A DNA stretch of 64,000 nt from an uncultured Litoreibacter sp. (GCA_947494645.1 CANLVO010000001.1:1488001-1552000); one strand, 5' to 3'; shown: positions 8,804-18,336, counted from the first letter of the stretch. Notes: generated by a model not told the origin, from the sequence alone. Program-made: numbers and translations.

Positions 8804-8890
8804 GGTTAAGAAATTGGCCACTGAGTTTTGTACAAAATGGGTTTTGGGGCTAAAAATTTGACCCCAATTTGTACAAAACCCGTCACACTG
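8804..8890 (+). repeat. 87-bp repeat with paired TTTTGTACAAAA palindromes, copy 1
   Basis: It aligns without gaps to 57021-57107; my hand count gives about 65 of 87 identical bases. The element holds a perfect palindrome at 8826-8837 and a second GTACAA palindrome centred 41 bp further on, so GTTTTGTACAAA and TTTGTACAAAAC also form a 12-bp inverted repeat. It lies between rpiB and gap2. Whether it is an operator pair or an RNA hairpin is open. Confidence 0.7.
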
Positions 8891-8933
8891 CTCTGTGAGG
8901 GCCCAAAGCTTGACCTTTCCGCCGAAATGCCTT

Positions 8934-8947
8934 TGTTAGCGGTAACG
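8934..8947. promoter_or_regulatory. LacI-type operator-like palindrome before gap2
   Basis: TGTTAGCGGTAACG, 42 bp before the gap2 start. It fits TGTTA-NCGN-TAACA except at the last base, the same form as the two sites before gap1. Confidence 0.6.
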
Positions 8948-8988
8948 GGGCACATGACACCCTATCATTTTTCAAGGAGCCTTCTCTT

Positions 8989-9993
8989 ATGTCCGTAAAA
9001 GTCGCCATCAATGGGTTTGGCCGCATTGGCCGCAACGTCCTGCGCGCCATCATTGAGTCCGGCCGCACCGACATAGACGTCATTGCAATCAATGACTTAG
9101 GCCCTGTAGAGACCAACGCCCACCTGCTGCAATTCGACACTGTCCATGGCCGCTTCCCACATGAGGTCGTGGTCAAGGGCGACACGATCGACGTCGGCCG
9201 CGGACCCATGGCCGTCACCGCCATCCGCAACCCCGCCGACCTACCTTGGAACGACGTCGACATTGTTTTGGAATGCACTGGTATCTTCACGTCCAAAGAC
9301 GCATGCCAAGCCCATCTCGAGAACGGATCGTCGCGCGTTCTGATTTCCGCACCGGGTAAAAGCGCTGACAAAACAATCGTTTACGGGGTGAACGATAGCG
9401 CCCTCACGGGCGACGATCTGGTTGTTTCAAACGGCTCCTGCACCACAAACTGCCTGGCTCCACTGGCCAAAGTGCTGAACGACGAGATCGGTTTGGTCAA
9501 AGGTTTCATGACCACCGTGCACAGCTACACGGGCGACCAGCCGACCTTGGACACGATGCACAAAGACCTCTATCGCGCCCGCGCAGCAGCGCTTTCGATG
9601 ATCCCAACCTCGACCGGCGCCGCCAAAGCTCTGGGTCTGGTCTTGCCTGAAATGGAAGGCAAGCTGGACGGGGTGGCGATCCGGGTGCCGACGCCGAATG
9701 TAAGCTGTGTGGACCTGACCTTTGAAGCCTCCCGCGAGGTGACGGCGGATGAGGTTAACGCCGTGATGAAGGCTGCCTCGGAGAAAGGCCCGTTGAAAGG
9801 CGTGCTGGGCTATTCGGACCGGCCTTTGGTGTCGTCTGACTTCAACCACGACCCGCGCTCATCTATCTTTGCCTCAGAGCAGACCAAGGTTCTGGGCGGC
9901 AACATGGTGCGGGTGCTCAGTTGGTATGACAACGAGTGGGGCTTCTCCAACCGGATGAGCGACACGGCGGTTGCGATGGGCAAGCTGATCTGA
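8989..9993 (+). CDS. gap2: Glyceraldehyde-3-phosphate dehydrogenase, isozyme 2
   Basis: 334 residues, starting [14 protein letters not shown] after an AAGGAGCC ribosome-binding site. The catalytic Cys lies in [12 protein letters not shown]. The coenzyme loop reads AINDLG at residues 33-38, so the NAD-selecting Asp is present, unlike gap1; the 187-188-type loop reads LDTMHKD. With pgk and fba following on the same strand, this is the likelier NAD-dependent glycolytic isozyme. A hairpin with a T-rich tail follows the stop. Confidence 0.97.
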   Translation: MSVKVAINGFGRIGRNVLRAIIESGRTDIDVIAINDLGPVETNAHLLQFDTVHGRFPHEVVVKGDTIDVGRGPMAVTAIRNPADLPWNDVDIVLECTGIFTSKDACQAHLENGSSRVLISAPGKSADKTIVYGVNDSALTGDDLVVSNGSCTTNCLAPLAKVLNDEIGLVKGFMTTVHSYTGDQPTLDTMHKDLYRARAAALSMIPTSTGAAKALGLVLPEMEGKLDGVAIRVPTPNVSCVDLTFEASREVTADEVNAVMKAASEKGPLKGVLGYSDRPLVSSDFNHDPRSSIFASEQTKVLGGNMVRVLSWYDNEWGFSNRMSDTAVAMGKLI

Positions 9994-10010
9994 AACACTC
10001 CCCCTTGAAT

Positions 10011-10026
10011 GCGACGCATGCGTCGC
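10011..10026. repeat. Perfect 16-bp palindrome after gap2
   Basis: GCGACGCATGCGTCGC is self-complementary over its whole length and sits 17 bp after the gap2 stop, just before a terminator-like hairpin. It may extend transcript-end structure; no protein site is known to me. Confidence 0.5.
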
Positions 10027-10039
10027 GAGGCGAATTGAT

Positions 10040-10066
10040 AAGCAATCCCAACGGGTTGCTTATTTT
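10040..10066 (+). terminator. Terminator or attenuator after gap2
   Basis: AAGCAATCCC pairs with GGGTTGCTT around AAC with one bulged base, followed by ATTTTCG. It precedes pgk and could partly uncouple it from gap2. Confidence 0.7.
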
Positions 10067-10101
10067 CGTTAGGCATTTGTTAACTTGAGGGATGCGGCGA
10101 T

Positions 10102-11280
10102 ATGGGCTGGAAAACACTCGATAATATGGACGTAGACGGCAAAACGGTTCTGATCCGGGTGGACATAAACGTGCCCGTTGAGGACGGCCAGGTTACCGAC
10201 GATACCCGGATCGAGCGCATTGTCCCAACAGTCCACGAAGTGCTTGAGCGTGGCGGCAAAGCCGTGTTGATGGCGCATTTCGGACGTCCCAAGGGTCAGA
10301 TCGTTTCTGACATGTCGTTGGCCCAGATCGTCCCTGCAGTGGAGAAATGTCTGGCCCGCCAAGTGCATTTCATCGATGGCAATTACGGCGCCACCGTAGG
10401 AGCGCTGGAAGTCGGCAGCGTCGCCCTACTGGAGAACCTGCGGTTCAACCCCGGCGAGGAAAAGAATGACGCGGGCTTTGCGCAAAGGCTCGCCTCGCTG
10501 GGCGACATCTACGTCAATGACGCCTTTTCTGCCGCGCACCGGGCCCATGCCTCGACAGAGGCCATTGCCAAGCTGCTGCCCTCTTGCGCGGGCCGCTTGA
10601 TGCAGGCGGAGCTAAGCGCCCTGGAGACCGCTTTGGGCACCCCGAAACGGCCCGTTGTCGCCGTCGTCGGCGGGGCCAAAGTGTCCACAAAACTCGAGCT
10701 GCTCTCAAATCTTGTCGAGAGGACCGATCATCTGGTGATTGGCGGCGGCATGGCCAACACGTTTCTGGCGGCGCAGGGCATTGATGTCGGAAAATCGCTG
10801 GCTGAGCATGACATGACGGACACGGCGCTGGACATTGTTAGCAAAGCAAAATCAGTCGGTTGCACGATACACTTACCATCCGACGTGGTCGTGGCCCGCG
10901 AATTCAAAGCGGGGGCCGAGAATGAAACAGTCGCCGCAAATGCGTGTCCACACGACGCGATGATCCTCGACGCCGGACCCGCAACTGTCGCCAATCTCCA
11001 GGGTGTCTTTGAGACATGCGAAACACTGATCTGGAACGGACCACTGGGTGCATTTGAAATCCCACCCTTCGACGCCGCAACCAACGCAGCAGCCGCCAAA
11101 GCGGCGGAGCTGACGAAAGCGGGCAAGCTGATCTCTGTTGCTGGTGGCGGTGACACGGTTGCCGCGCTGAATGTCAGCGGTGCGGCGGACGCGTTTACCT
11201 ACATTTCCACCGCTGGCGGCGCTTTTCTGGAATGGATGGAAGGCAAGACCCTGCCCGGCGTTGCGGCGCTAGAGGGCTGA
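10102..11280 (+). CDS. pgk: Phosphoglycerate kinase
   Basis: 392 residues, the usual length. The enzyme transfers phosphate from 1,3-bisphosphoglycerate to ADP. Seen: [11 protein letters not shown] (substrate-binding N-lobe), HFGRPKG, the hinge region with [10 protein letters not shown], and the nucleotide-binding [13 protein letters not shown] near the C-terminus. It starts [14 protein letters not shown]. It lies 108 bp after gap2, the preceding pathway step, and 160 bp before fba. Confidence 0.97.
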   Translation: MGWKTLDNMDVDGKTVLIRVDINVPVEDGQVTDDTRIERIVPTVHEVLERGGKAVLMAHFGRPKGQIVSDMSLAQIVPAVEKCLARQVHFIDGNYGATVGALEVGSVALLENLRFNPGEEKNDAGFAQRLASLGDIYVNDAFSAAHRAHASTEAIAKLLPSCAGRLMQAELSALETALGTPKRPVVAVVGGAKVSTKLELLSNLVERTDHLVIGGGMANTFLAAQGIDVGKSLAEHDMTDTALDIVSKAKSVGCTIHLPSDVVVAREFKAGAENETVAANACPHDAMILDAGPATVANLQGVFETCETLIWNGPLGAFEIPPFDAATNAAAAKAAELTKAGKLISVAGGGDTVAALNVSGAADAFTYISTAGGAFLEWMEGKTLPGVAALEG

Positions 11281-11344
11281 AACCCACCCCTTTCCTGTGC
11301 CATATGGGGCGCAATCCAGTCGGAAACACTTAATTTCTGAGATC

Positions 11345-11358
11345 TGTTAGCGCCACCA
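11345..11358. promoter_or_regulatory. LacI-type operator-like half palindrome before fba
   Basis: TGTTAGCGCCACCA, about 85 bp before the fba start. The left arm TGTTA-GCG is perfect and the right arm is degenerate. It is weaker than the gap sites, but shares their promoter context. Confidence 0.4.
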
Positions 11359-11441
11359 TAATTGCAACAAAAATGCCTGTCACATAAGTGATGCGCGACG
11401 GCACAGTGTCGTCGCGACATTCTTGAAGGGTATACGAGCAC

Positions 11442-12335
11442 ATGGCCAACCAGAAACAAGCCGAGAAAATCACCAAAGGTCCCGGATTTATCGCCGCATT
11501 GGATCAGTCCGGTGGCTCTACCCCCAAAGCCCTGCGACTCTACGGTGTGGAAGAAAGCGCTTATAGCTCTGAAGACGAGATGTATGACCTTATCCACGCG
11601 ATGCGGTCGCGTATTGCTGAAGCCCCAGAATTTACCGGCGACAAGGTAATCGGCGCCATCCTGTTTGAAAAAACGATGAACCGCGACATTGGCGGCAAAC
11701 CTGCGGGTCTTTACCTGTGGGAAGACAGCGGCGTCGTGCCGTTTCTGAAGGTCGACAAAGGCCTTGAAGATGGCTCTGACGGCGTGAAGCTGATGAAGCC
11801 AATTGACGGTCTGGATGACCTGCTGAAACGCGCCGTCGAGGCGCAGATGTTCGGCACCAAAATGCGCTCCGTCATCGACGCGGCATCGCGGACCGGAATC
11901 GCGGCCAATGTCGCGCAACAGTTTGAAATCGGACGGCAAATTCTTAGCCACAGCTTGGTTCCGATCATCGAGCCTGAGATCACTATCTCGATCGATGACA
12001 AGGCGGAGGCCGAGGCCATTTTGCTCGATGAAATCGGCAAGCAGCTGGACACGCTGAAACCCGGCGAAGAGATCATGCTGAAGCTGACCCTGCCCGAGAC
12101 ACCAAACCAGTACAAACCGCTCGTCGATCATGACCGCGTGATGCGTGTCGTGGCCTTGTCAGGTGGCTATTCCCGTGAAGAGGCAAATGCGCGTTTGGCG
12201 AAGAATGCAGGCGTGATCGCCAGCTTCTCCCGTGCGTTGACTGAAGGGCTTTCGGCTGCTCAGGATGAGGCGGAGTTCCGCAAACAACTGGCTGCAACCA
12301 TCGACAGCATCTACAACGCGTCGGTCGCGGGCTGA
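11442..12335 (+). CDS. fba: Fructose-bisphosphate aldolase, class I
   Basis: 297 residues. It resembles the bacterial class I (Schiff-base) aldolases: ALDQSGGSTPKAL near the N-terminus, AILFEKTMNRDIGG, and IIEPEITI; a lysine in the strand MLKLTLPE is the probable Schiff-base residue, by family analogy. No zinc-ligand pattern of class II aldolase is present. It follows pgk, so gap2-pgk-fba encode consecutive steps. The start ATG lies after GAAGGGTATACGAGCAC. Confidence 0.93.
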   Translation: MANQKQAEKITKGPGFIAALDQSGGSTPKALRLYGVEESAYSSEDEMYDLIHAMRSRIAEAPEFTGDKVIGAILFEKTMNRDIGGKPAGLYLWEDSGVVPFLKVDKGLEDGSDGVKLMKPIDGLDDLLKRAVEAQMFGTKMRSVIDAASRTGIAANVAQQFEIGRQILSHSLVPIIEPEITISIDDKAEAEAILLDEIGKQLDTLKPGEEIMLKLTLPETPNQYKPLVDHDRVMRVVALSGGYSREEANARLAKNAGVIASFSRALTEGLSAAQDEAEFRKQLAATIDSIYNASVAG

Positions 12336-12374
12336 TTCACCCGTAAAACAGCTGCCATTTAGGCAGTTTCATGC

Positions 12375-12408
12375 CACCGACGCCAAATTTTACGTCGGTG
12401 TTACGTTT
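12375..12408 (+). terminator. Terminator after fba
   Basis: CACCGACG (12375-12382) pairs with CGTCGGTG (12393-12400), then TTACGTTTTA. It separates fba from ftsB. Confidence 0.65.
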
Positions 12409-12493
12409 TAGGGATTCACACGGCGAATCACCTCGCGTATGTTCTTGCTAAGCCGCTGGACACAAAGCGGCATGCAAGAAACAGGTTTTAACC

Positions 12494-12796
12494 ATGTCCT
12501 CTACGCGCAACTCGCCCGGCCTGACCTCACTGTTGATGTTCTGCGTGCTGTTCTCGATGGGCGCGTATTTTACGTTTGCCGCTGTTCAGGGTGACTTTGG
12601 CATCTTCCGCCGCGTGCAGGTCGAGGCCGAGGTTCAGACCTTGCGTGCTGAACTAGACGCGTTGGAAGCTGAAGTGGCCGAGATGCGCAACAAGACCCGC
12701 CGGATATCAGACGGGTATCTTGATCTGGACCTGCTCGACATGCAGGCCCGCGAGATCCTTGGCCTGATGCGCGCCGACGAGATCATCATTCGATAA
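12494..12796 (+). CDS. ftsB: Septum formation initiator, FtsB/DivIC family
   Basis: 100 residues. One membrane helix near residues 10-30 is followed by a heptad coiled coil (about residues 38-68, VQVEAEVQTLRAELDALEAE) and a short C-terminal region with LDMQAREILG. This is the layout of FtsB, a bitopic divisome protein that pairs with FtsL and FtsQ. Its place directly before pdhA is common in alphaproteobacteria. It has its own upstream space and probably its own promoter. Confidence 0.88.
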   Translation: MSSTRNSPGLTSLLMFCVLFSMGAYFTFAAVQGDFGIFRRVQVEAEVQTLRAELDALEAEVAEMRNKTRRISDGYLDLDLLDMQAREILGLMRADEIIIR

Positions 12797-12918
12797 TCCC
12801 AAAATTCAGGAACCTTATTCGCTGTCACGCGTTTGACGTGACGGAAAGCTATGCTCTGACGGCATGGCGGTTCTGAAAAAAACTGGACGTGCATTGGTAT
12901 GTCTGGTCTGATACAAAA

Positions 12919-12936
12919 TAGTTTAACGTTAAACTA
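12919..12936. promoter_or_regulatory. Perfect 18-bp palindrome in the pdhA promoter
   Basis: TAGTTTAACGTTAAACTA is exactly self-complementary and lies 28 bp before the pdhA GTG. Its core TTA-ACGT-TAA shares the CG-centred form of the gap sites, but the outer bases differ. It is likely the operator that controls the pdh genes; the regulator is unknown. Confidence 0.7.
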
Positions 12937-12964
12937 CTTTTCAAATCTGGGAGGATGACGCGCC

Positions 12965-13966
12965 GTGGCCGCCAAAAAACCCGCTAAGAAAGCGAATGTT
13001 TCGAAGGACGAGCTCCTTCAATATTACAAGGACATGCTGTTGATACGCCGCTTCGAAGAGAAAGCGGGCCAGCTATACGGCATGGGGCTCATTGGCGGGT
13101 TCTGCCACCTCTACATAGGTCAAGAGGCCGTCGTGGTTGGTTTGGAAGCCGCGGCCAAAGAAGGCGACAAGCGCATTACTTCCTACCGCGACCACGGCCA
13201 CATGCTGGCATGCGGCATGGACCCTAAGGGCGTGATGGCCGAGCTGACGGGCCGCGAAGGCGGGTATTCCAAAGGCAAAGGCGGCTCGATGCACATGTTC
13301 TCGAAAGAGAAGCATTTCTACGGGGGCCACGGTATCGTCGCCGCGCAAGTGCCTCTAGGCGCCGGACTGGCGTTTTCCGACAAATACAAAGGAAATGACA
13401 ACGTGACTTTCACCTATTTTGGTGATGGTGCGGCGAACCAGGGCCAAGTCTACGAAGCATATAACATGGCCGAGCTGTGGGACCTACCGGTGGTTTTTGT
13501 CATTGAAAACAACCAGTACGCGATGGGGACATCGACCAAGCGCTCTACCAAGTCACCGTCCTACTGGGAACGCGGTGCCGCTTACGGCATTGAGGGGGAA
13601 GAAGTAGACGGCATGGATGTGCTGAAGGTGAAAGAGGCCGGCGAGAAGGCCGTGGCCCACTGCCGTGCGGGCAATGGTCCTTACATCCTTGAGATCAAGA
13701 CCTACCGCTACCGCGGGCATTCCATGTCGGACCCGGCCAAATACCGGACCCGCGAAGAAGTGCAGAAAATGCGCGACGAGCGTGACGCTATTGAACAGGT
13801 CCGCGATATGCTACTGACCGGCAAGCATGCGTCCGAGGACGACCTGAAGGCGATCGACAAAGAGATCAAATCGGTGGTGAACGAGGCGGCTGAGTTCTCC
13901 AAAGAAAGCCCGGAGCCCAGCTTGGACGAGCTTTACACAGACATCTACATGGAAGCGGAGGCGTAA
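12965..13966 (+). CDS. pdhA: Pyruvate dehydrogenase E1 component, alpha subunit
   Basis: 333 residues. The start is GTG 12965, supported by GGGAGGA at 12949-12955 with good spacing. The TPP/Mg motif runs from GDGAANQGQVYEAYN to IENNQYAMGTS. RYRGHSMSDPAKYR carries the conserved His and the phosphorylation-loop region. With pdhB it forms the heterotetrameric E1 that decarboxylates pyruvate. It is followed by pdhB after three bases. Confidence 0.98.
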   Translation: MAAKKPAKKANVSKDELLQYYKDMLLIRRFEEKAGQLYGMGLIGGFCHLYIGQEAVVVGLEAAAKEGDKRITSYRDHGHMLACGMDPKGVMAELTGREGGYSKGKGGSMHMFSKEKHFYGGHGIVAAQVPLGAGLAFSDKYKGNDNVTFTYFGDGAANQGQVYEAYNMAELWDLPVVFVIENNQYAMGTSTKRSTKSPSYWERGAAYGIEGEEVDGMDVLKVKEAGEKAVAHCRAGNGPYILEIKTYRYRGHSMSDPAKYRTREEVQKMRDERDAIEQVRDMLLTGKHASEDDLKAIDKEIKSVVNEAAEFSKESPEPSLDELYTDIYMEAEA

Positions 13967-13969
13967 GAC

Positions 13970-15328
13970 ATGGCGACCGAAATCCTAATGCCCGCCCTCT
14001 CCCCCACCATGGAAGAAGGCACTTTGGCCAAATGGCTTGTCAAAGAAGGTGACACCGTCTCCTCGGGCGACATTCTAGCCGAGATCGAAACCGACAAAGC
14101 CACCATGGAATTTGAAGCCGTTGACGAAGGCATCGTTGGCAAAATTCTGGTGGCCGAGGGCACCGAAGGCGTGAAAGTGAACACTGCTATCGCTGTGATG
14201 ATCGAGGAAGGCGAAAGCGCGGATGATGTGGCTGACGCAAAACCGGCTGAAGCGCAAGCAACCCCTGACGCGCCTGCCGCTGCCGCACCTGCTGCACCGG
14301 TCGCCGTTGTGACCCCGGCGGAGATGGACATCCCCGAGGGCACTGAAATGAAGCAAACGACCGTACGCGAAGCATTGCGCGACGCCATGGCCGAAGAAAT
14401 GCGGGCTAATGAGAACGTGTTCCTGATGGGCGAAGAAGTTGCCGAATATCAGGGTGCTTACAAGATCAGCCAAGGCTTGCTGGACGAGTTCGGCGCACGC
14501 CGTGTGATCGACACTCCCATCACCGAGCACGGATTTGCCGGGATCGGCGTGGGCGCAGCCTTTGGCGGCCTGAACCCCATTGTCGAATTCATGACCTTCA
14601 ACTTCGCCATGCAGGCGATTGACCACATCATCAACTCCGCCGCGAAGACATTGTATATGTCAGGTGGTCAGATGGGCGCGCCGATTGTGTTCCGTGGCCC
14701 GAACGGCGCGGCTGCTCGTGTGGGCGCTCAGCACTCCCACGACTACGCGTCTTGGTATAGCCAAGTGCCCGGTCTCAAAGTGGTGATGCCCTACTCGGCC
14801 TCTGACGCAAAAGGCCTGCTGAAAACAGCGATCCGCGACCCGAACCCCGTGATCTTCCTGGAGAATGAAATCCTCTACGGCCAGTCTTTTGATGTGCCGG
14901 TGATGGATGACTACACCGTGCCTTTTGGCAAAGCCAAGATTTGGCGCGAAGGGTCGGACGTGACCATCGTCAGTTTCGGTATCGGGATGAAATACGCGTT
15001 GGAAGCAGCCGATGAGCTGGCCACGGAGGGTATCTCAGCAGAGGTCATCGACCTGCGGACCCTGCGCCCGCTGGACTTGCCGACGGTGATCGAAAGCGTA
15101 AAGAAAACAAACCGTTGCGTGACGGTCGAAGAAGGGTTCCCCGTCTGCTCAATCGGCAGCTACCTGAGTGCCCAGATCATGACGGAGGCGTTCGATTATC
15201 TTGACGCTCCGGTGCTCAACTGCACCGGCAAGGACGTTCCAATGCCTTATGCCGCCAACCTTGAAAAGCTTGCGCTGACCACGACCAAAGAAGTCATGGA
15301 CGCCGTCAAAGCCGTCACCTACCGCTAA
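13970..15328 (+). CDS. pdhB: Pyruvate dehydrogenase E1 component, beta subunit with N-terminal lipoyl domain
   Basis: 452 residues. Residues 1-77 form a lipoyl domain with the modified Lys43 in [10 protein letters not shown]. An Ala/Pro linker follows (about 80-115), then the E1-beta transketolase-like domain (about 125-450) with [14 protein letters not shown] and [14 protein letters not shown]1-beta carrying a lipoyl domain is a known alphaproteobacterial arrangement. The lipoyl domain is nearly identical to that of pdhC, suggesting duplication within the operon. Confidence 0.98.
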   Translation: MATEILMPALSPTMEEGTLAKWLVKEGDTVSSGDILAEIETDKATMEFEAVDEGIVGKILVAEGTEGVKVNTAIAVMIEEGESADDVADAKPAEAQATPDAPAAAAPAAPVAVVTPAEMDIPEGTEMKQTTVREALRDAMAEEMRANENVFLMGEEVAEYQGAYKISQGLLDEFGARRVIDTPITEHGFAGIGVGAAFGGLNPIVEFMTFNFAMQAIDHIINSAAKTLYMSGGQMGAPIVFRGPNGAAARVGAQHSHDYASWYSQVPGLKVVMPYSASDAKGLLKTAIRDPNPVIFLENEILYGQSFDVPVMDDYTVPFGKAKIWREGSDVTIVSFGIGMKYALEAADELATEGISAEVIDLRTLRPLDLPTVIESVKKTNRCVTVEEGFPVCSIGSYLSAQIMTEAFDYLDAPVLNCTGKDVPMPYAANLEKLALTTTKEVMDAVKAVTYR

Positions 15329-15340
15329 GGAGAGCCGGAT

Positions 15341-16633
15341 ATGCCTATTGAACTGCTCATGCCCGCCCTCTCCCCCACGATGGAAGAAGGCACGCTGGCC
15401 AAATGGTTGGTCAAAGAGGGCGACACTGTCGCGTCGGGCGACGTGATGGCGGAGATTGAGACCGACAAAGCCACCATGGAATTTGAAGCCGTGGACGAAG
15501 GTGTGATTGGGAAAATTCTGATCGAGGAAGGCACCGAGGGCGTGAAAGTAAACACGCCAATTGCGGTGATTTTGGAAGATGGGGAAAGTGCGGATGACAT
15601 TGGGGCGGCCTCGAGCGCGCCTGCGGCTGCTCCGGCTGCTGCCGCTGCCGAGGCTCCAGCGGACGCACCTGCCGCCGCCGCTGCGCCTGCCGCTCCCGCC
15701 AAAGACGGCGACCGCGTCTTTGCCTCACCCTTGGCGCGTCGGATTGCCAAAGACAAAGGTCTGAACCTGTCTGCGATCAAAGGCACCGGTCCGAAAGGCC
15801 GGATTGTCAAAGCGGATGTGATGGGCGCCAAACCAAGTGCAGCCCCTGCCCCTGCGGCGTCTGCCCCCGCTGCAGCAGCGGCACCTGCCGCGATGGCTGC
15901 TGGCCCTGCAACGGATGCGATCCTGAAAACCTACGCCGACCGCGAGTTCGAAGAAGTGTCATTGGACGGTATGCGCAAGACCATCGCCGCGCGCTTGACA
16001 GAGGCCAAGCAATCCGTGCCGCACTTCTACCTGCGCCGCGACATTGAATTGGACGCGTTGCTGAAGTTCCGCAGCCAGCTGAACAAAACACTGGAACCAC
16101 GCGGTATCAAGCTGTCGGTCAACGATTTCATCATCAAGGCCTGCGCCCTGGCACTGCAGCAGGTGCCCGACGCGAACGCCGTTTGGGCAGGCGACCGCAT
16201 GCTGTCGTTGAAACCATCCGACGTCGCCGTGGCGGTGGCAATCGAAGGGGGGCTGTTCACGCCGGTTCTGAAAGATGCAGAGATGAAATCGCTGTCCGCG
16301 CTGTCGGCGGAGATGAAGGACCTCGCGTCCCGCGCCCGCGACCGCAAGCTGGCCCCGCACGAATATCAGGGCGGCAGTTTCGCGATTTCCAACCTCGGCA
16401 TGTTCGGCATCGACAATTTCGATGCGATCATCAACCCGCCCCACGCTGCCATTCTGGCTGTTGGCGCTGGGGCGAAGAAACCGGTCGTTGGTGAGGACGG
16501 CGAGGTCAAAGTGGCGACTGTGATGTCCACCACCTTGAGCGTCGATCACCGCGTGATCGACGGCGCCCTCGGCGCAAACTTGCTAAATGCCATCAAGGAC
16601 AACTTGGAAAATCCGGTGATGATGCTGGCCTAG
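15341..16633 (+). CDS. pdhC: Pyruvate dehydrogenase E2 component, dihydrolipoamide acetyltransferase
   Basis: 430 residues. The lipoyl domain (1-77) has Lys43 in [10 protein letters not shown], then an Ala/Pro linker, a peripheral subunit-binding domain (about 125-160, [16 protein letters not shown]), a second linker, and the catalytic acyltransferase domain (about 200-430) with [11 protein letters not shown] holding the active-site His. There is one lipoyl domain here and another on E1-beta. E3 (lpd) is not in the window. A strong terminator closes the operon. Confidence 0.98.
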   Translation: MPIELLMPALSPTMEEGTLAKWLVKEGDTVASGDVMAEIETDKATMEFEAVDEGVIGKILIEEGTEGVKVNTPIAVILEDGESADDIGAASSAPAAAPAAAAAEAPADAPAAAAAPAAPAKDGDRVFASPLARRIAKDKGLNLSAIKGTGPKGRIVKADVMGAKPSAAPAPAASAPAAAAAPAAMAAGPATDAILKTYADREFEEVSLDGMRKTIAARLTEAKQSVPHFYLRRDIELDALLKFRSQLNKTLEPRGIKLSVNDFIIKACALALQQVPDANAVWAGDRMLSLKPSDVAVAVAIEGGLFTPVLKDAEMKSLSALSAEMKDLASRARDRKLAPHEYQGGSFAISNLGMFGIDNFDAIINPPHAAILAVGAGAKKPVVGEDGEVKVATVMSTTLSVDHRVIDGALGANLLNAIKDNLENPVMMLA

Positions 16634-16656
16634 TAATTGGTCGCTACTGAACAAAA

Positions 16657-16694
16657 AAGAGCCCCTCGCGATCCCGCGAGGGGCCCTCTTTAAT
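16657..16694. terminator. Terminator after pdhC, shared with cysE
   Basis: CCCCTCGCG (16662-16670) pairs with CGCGAGGGG around ATCC, extended by GAG/CTC across a 2-base bulge and flanked by A and T runs. It serves the convergent pdhC and cysE. Confidence 0.85.
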
Positions 16695-16710
16695 CAAGAA
16701 TCTAGGGAAC

Positions 16711-17520
16711 TTAAACTTTGCCGGACAGCAGCTGATCCATGGAAAGCGCAGGTTGTGAGCAGCCCGCCTCCCCCACGATCTTCGCAGGCACACCAGCAAC
16801 CGTCTTCATCGGTGGCACTGGCTCAAGAACAACAGAGCCCGCCGCAACACGCGAGCAATGCCCAACTGTGATATTGCCCAAAACCTTGGCTCCCGCTCCG
16901 ATCAAAACACCGTTCTCAATCTTCGGGTGCCGGTCATCGTCTTCCTTGCCGGTCCCGCCTAAGGTCACGGAGTGAAGCATCGACACGTTGTCACCAACCA
17001 CGGCCGTCTCGCCAATCACGATTGAATGCGCGTGGTCGATCATGATCCCCCGGCCGATCTTGGCAGCCGGGTGAATGTCGATCCCAAACATCTCGCTCAC
17101 GCGCATCTGGAAGAAATAGGAAAGGTCTTTACGACCGTTTTGCCAAAGCCAATGGCCAACCCGATAAGCCTGAATAGCTTGAAAGCCTTTGAAATAGACC
17201 AACGGCTGCAAAAAGCGATGGCAGGCTGGGTCACGTTCGAACACGGCCATAATGTCGGCCCGTGCCGCGGCGCCAAGTTCCGGGTCAGCCCGGTAAGCCT
17301 CATCGGATATTTCCCGCAAGATCTGAGACGACATCTCGGCAGAGGCCAGTTTCTCGGAAATCCGAAACGACAAAGCCCGCTCAAGCGAGCGGTGATGCAG
17401 GATCGTCCCATGCAAAAGCCCGCCAAGCAGCGGCTCTTCTGCAATCGCATCACGCGCCTCGTCCGAAATGCGCTGCCAGACCGGATCAATCTCCGTGATT
17501 TGCGGGCTCTGATGCTGCAT
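16711..17520 (-). CDS. cysE: Serine O-acetyltransferase
   Basis: 269 residues. It makes O-acetylserine for cysteine synthesis. The N-terminal helical domain (about 1-150) precedes a left-handed beta helix of hexapeptide repeats: MIDHAHSIVIGETAVVGDNV, VTLGGTGKEDDDRHPKI and the ILGNITVG-type turns. The His of DHAHS and the Asp/His of DDRHP fit the active site. It lies next to the GTA remnant; cysE1 adjoins the GTA cluster in Rhodobacter capsulatus, where published work links it to GTA-mediated transfer. That synteny supports reading the neighbour as a decayed GTA. Confidence 0.96.
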   Translation of the reverse strand: MQHQSPQITEIDPVWQRISDEARDAIAEEPLLGGLLHGTILHHRSLERALSFRISEKLASAEMSSQILREISDEAYRADPELGAAARADIMAVFERDPACHRFLQPLVYFKGFQAIQAYRVGHWLWQNGRKDLSYFFQMRVSEMFGIDIHPAAKIGRGIMIDHAHSIVIGETAVVGDNVSMLHSVTLGGTGKEDDDRHPKIENGVLIGAGAKVLGNITVGHCSRVAAGSVVLEPVPPMKTVAGVPAKIVGEAGCSQPALSMDQLLSGKV

Positions 17521-17622
17521 AACAGTCTCCTTTGCTTGCCTCAGTGCTACAGCAAACCAAGGACGGGGGTAAAGGACAATGGCTCAACCGCTCACAAGGT
17601 TGAGATCGGCGAGCAACAGCGC

Positions 17623-18336
17623 TTAGTCGCCCAAAGGCAGATCAAACCGCATAAGATGAACGGCCAGCCGAACCGCTCCTCCGGTAAAGCTGCCGCCGTT
17701 CGCGGTCAGATCCAACCGCGTCGCGTTGTAATAGGTTACTGGTTGCCCCGTAAGTCCACGTAGCCAGGAACCTGCTCCCAGACCGAGGCCATCTCCATAG
17801 CGTGTTGCAGACCCATCCACACCCAAGGACCAATCGCTCAGATCGCCGGTGATCGTCTGCAACACCCGGCCCGTGATCCCCCAGACGCTGGTGTGTGACG
17901 GGATGACATATCCCGTTTGCTCCAACACGCCGCCACTTAAGACGTGGTCCACCTCAACGATGTCGGCGTGCATCGCGGCCTTATTGCTAGATACCGCCAG
18001 CGCATTGTCGATCCAAGTGTCGCCCGTATAGGTAAGCCGCCGAAATTCGTCAGAAACCCAAATCTCCCACCCCGGAAGCGGCAGAAAGAACGCCCAAGCG
18101 CCGTTAAGAAAGCTGGTCACCTCACCATCATGGCCCTGCCACGCATTAACAGCCCCCGGCGGGATCAAATAGGCCTCCCCTTCGCCGACCACCAGCGGCG
18201 GTGATTGCAGTGTCCGGCTCTCGGCTGTGACCTGCACCATGGCGTCTACCCGCGCCAACGCCTCGTTCACAGTCACATGTTTTTGCGCCTGCGCGGCGGC
18301 GACAAATGGCAATTGCAGTCTAGCTGAATCAGGCAT
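17623..18336 (-). CDS. DUF2793-type phage/GTA structural protein
   Basis: 237 residues. I start at ATG 18336 (MPDSARLQLPFV), which overlaps the stop of the upstream fusion gene by eight bases; the longer frame from 18429 lies inside that gene. The N-terminal segment AAQAQKHVTVNEALARVDAMV is the DUF2793 hallmark seen in Rhodobacterales GTA and prophage tail regions. The middle (INPPGAVNAWQ-like, WEIWVSDEF) is typical of the domain. It is the gene normally found just after gp15. Its exact role is not established to my knowledge. Confidence 0.8.
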   Translation of the reverse strand: MPDSARLQLPFVAAAQAQKHVTVNEALARVDAMVQVTAESRTLQSPPLVVGEGEAYLIPPGAVNAWQGHDGEVTSFLNGAWAFFLPLPGWEIWVSDEFRRLTYTGDTWIDNALAVSSNKAAMHADIVEVDHVLSGGVLEQTGYVIPSHTSVWGITGRVLQTITGDLSDWSLGVDGSATRYGDGLGLGAGSWLRGLTGQPVTYYNATRLDLTANGGSFTGGAVRLAVHLMRFDLPLGD

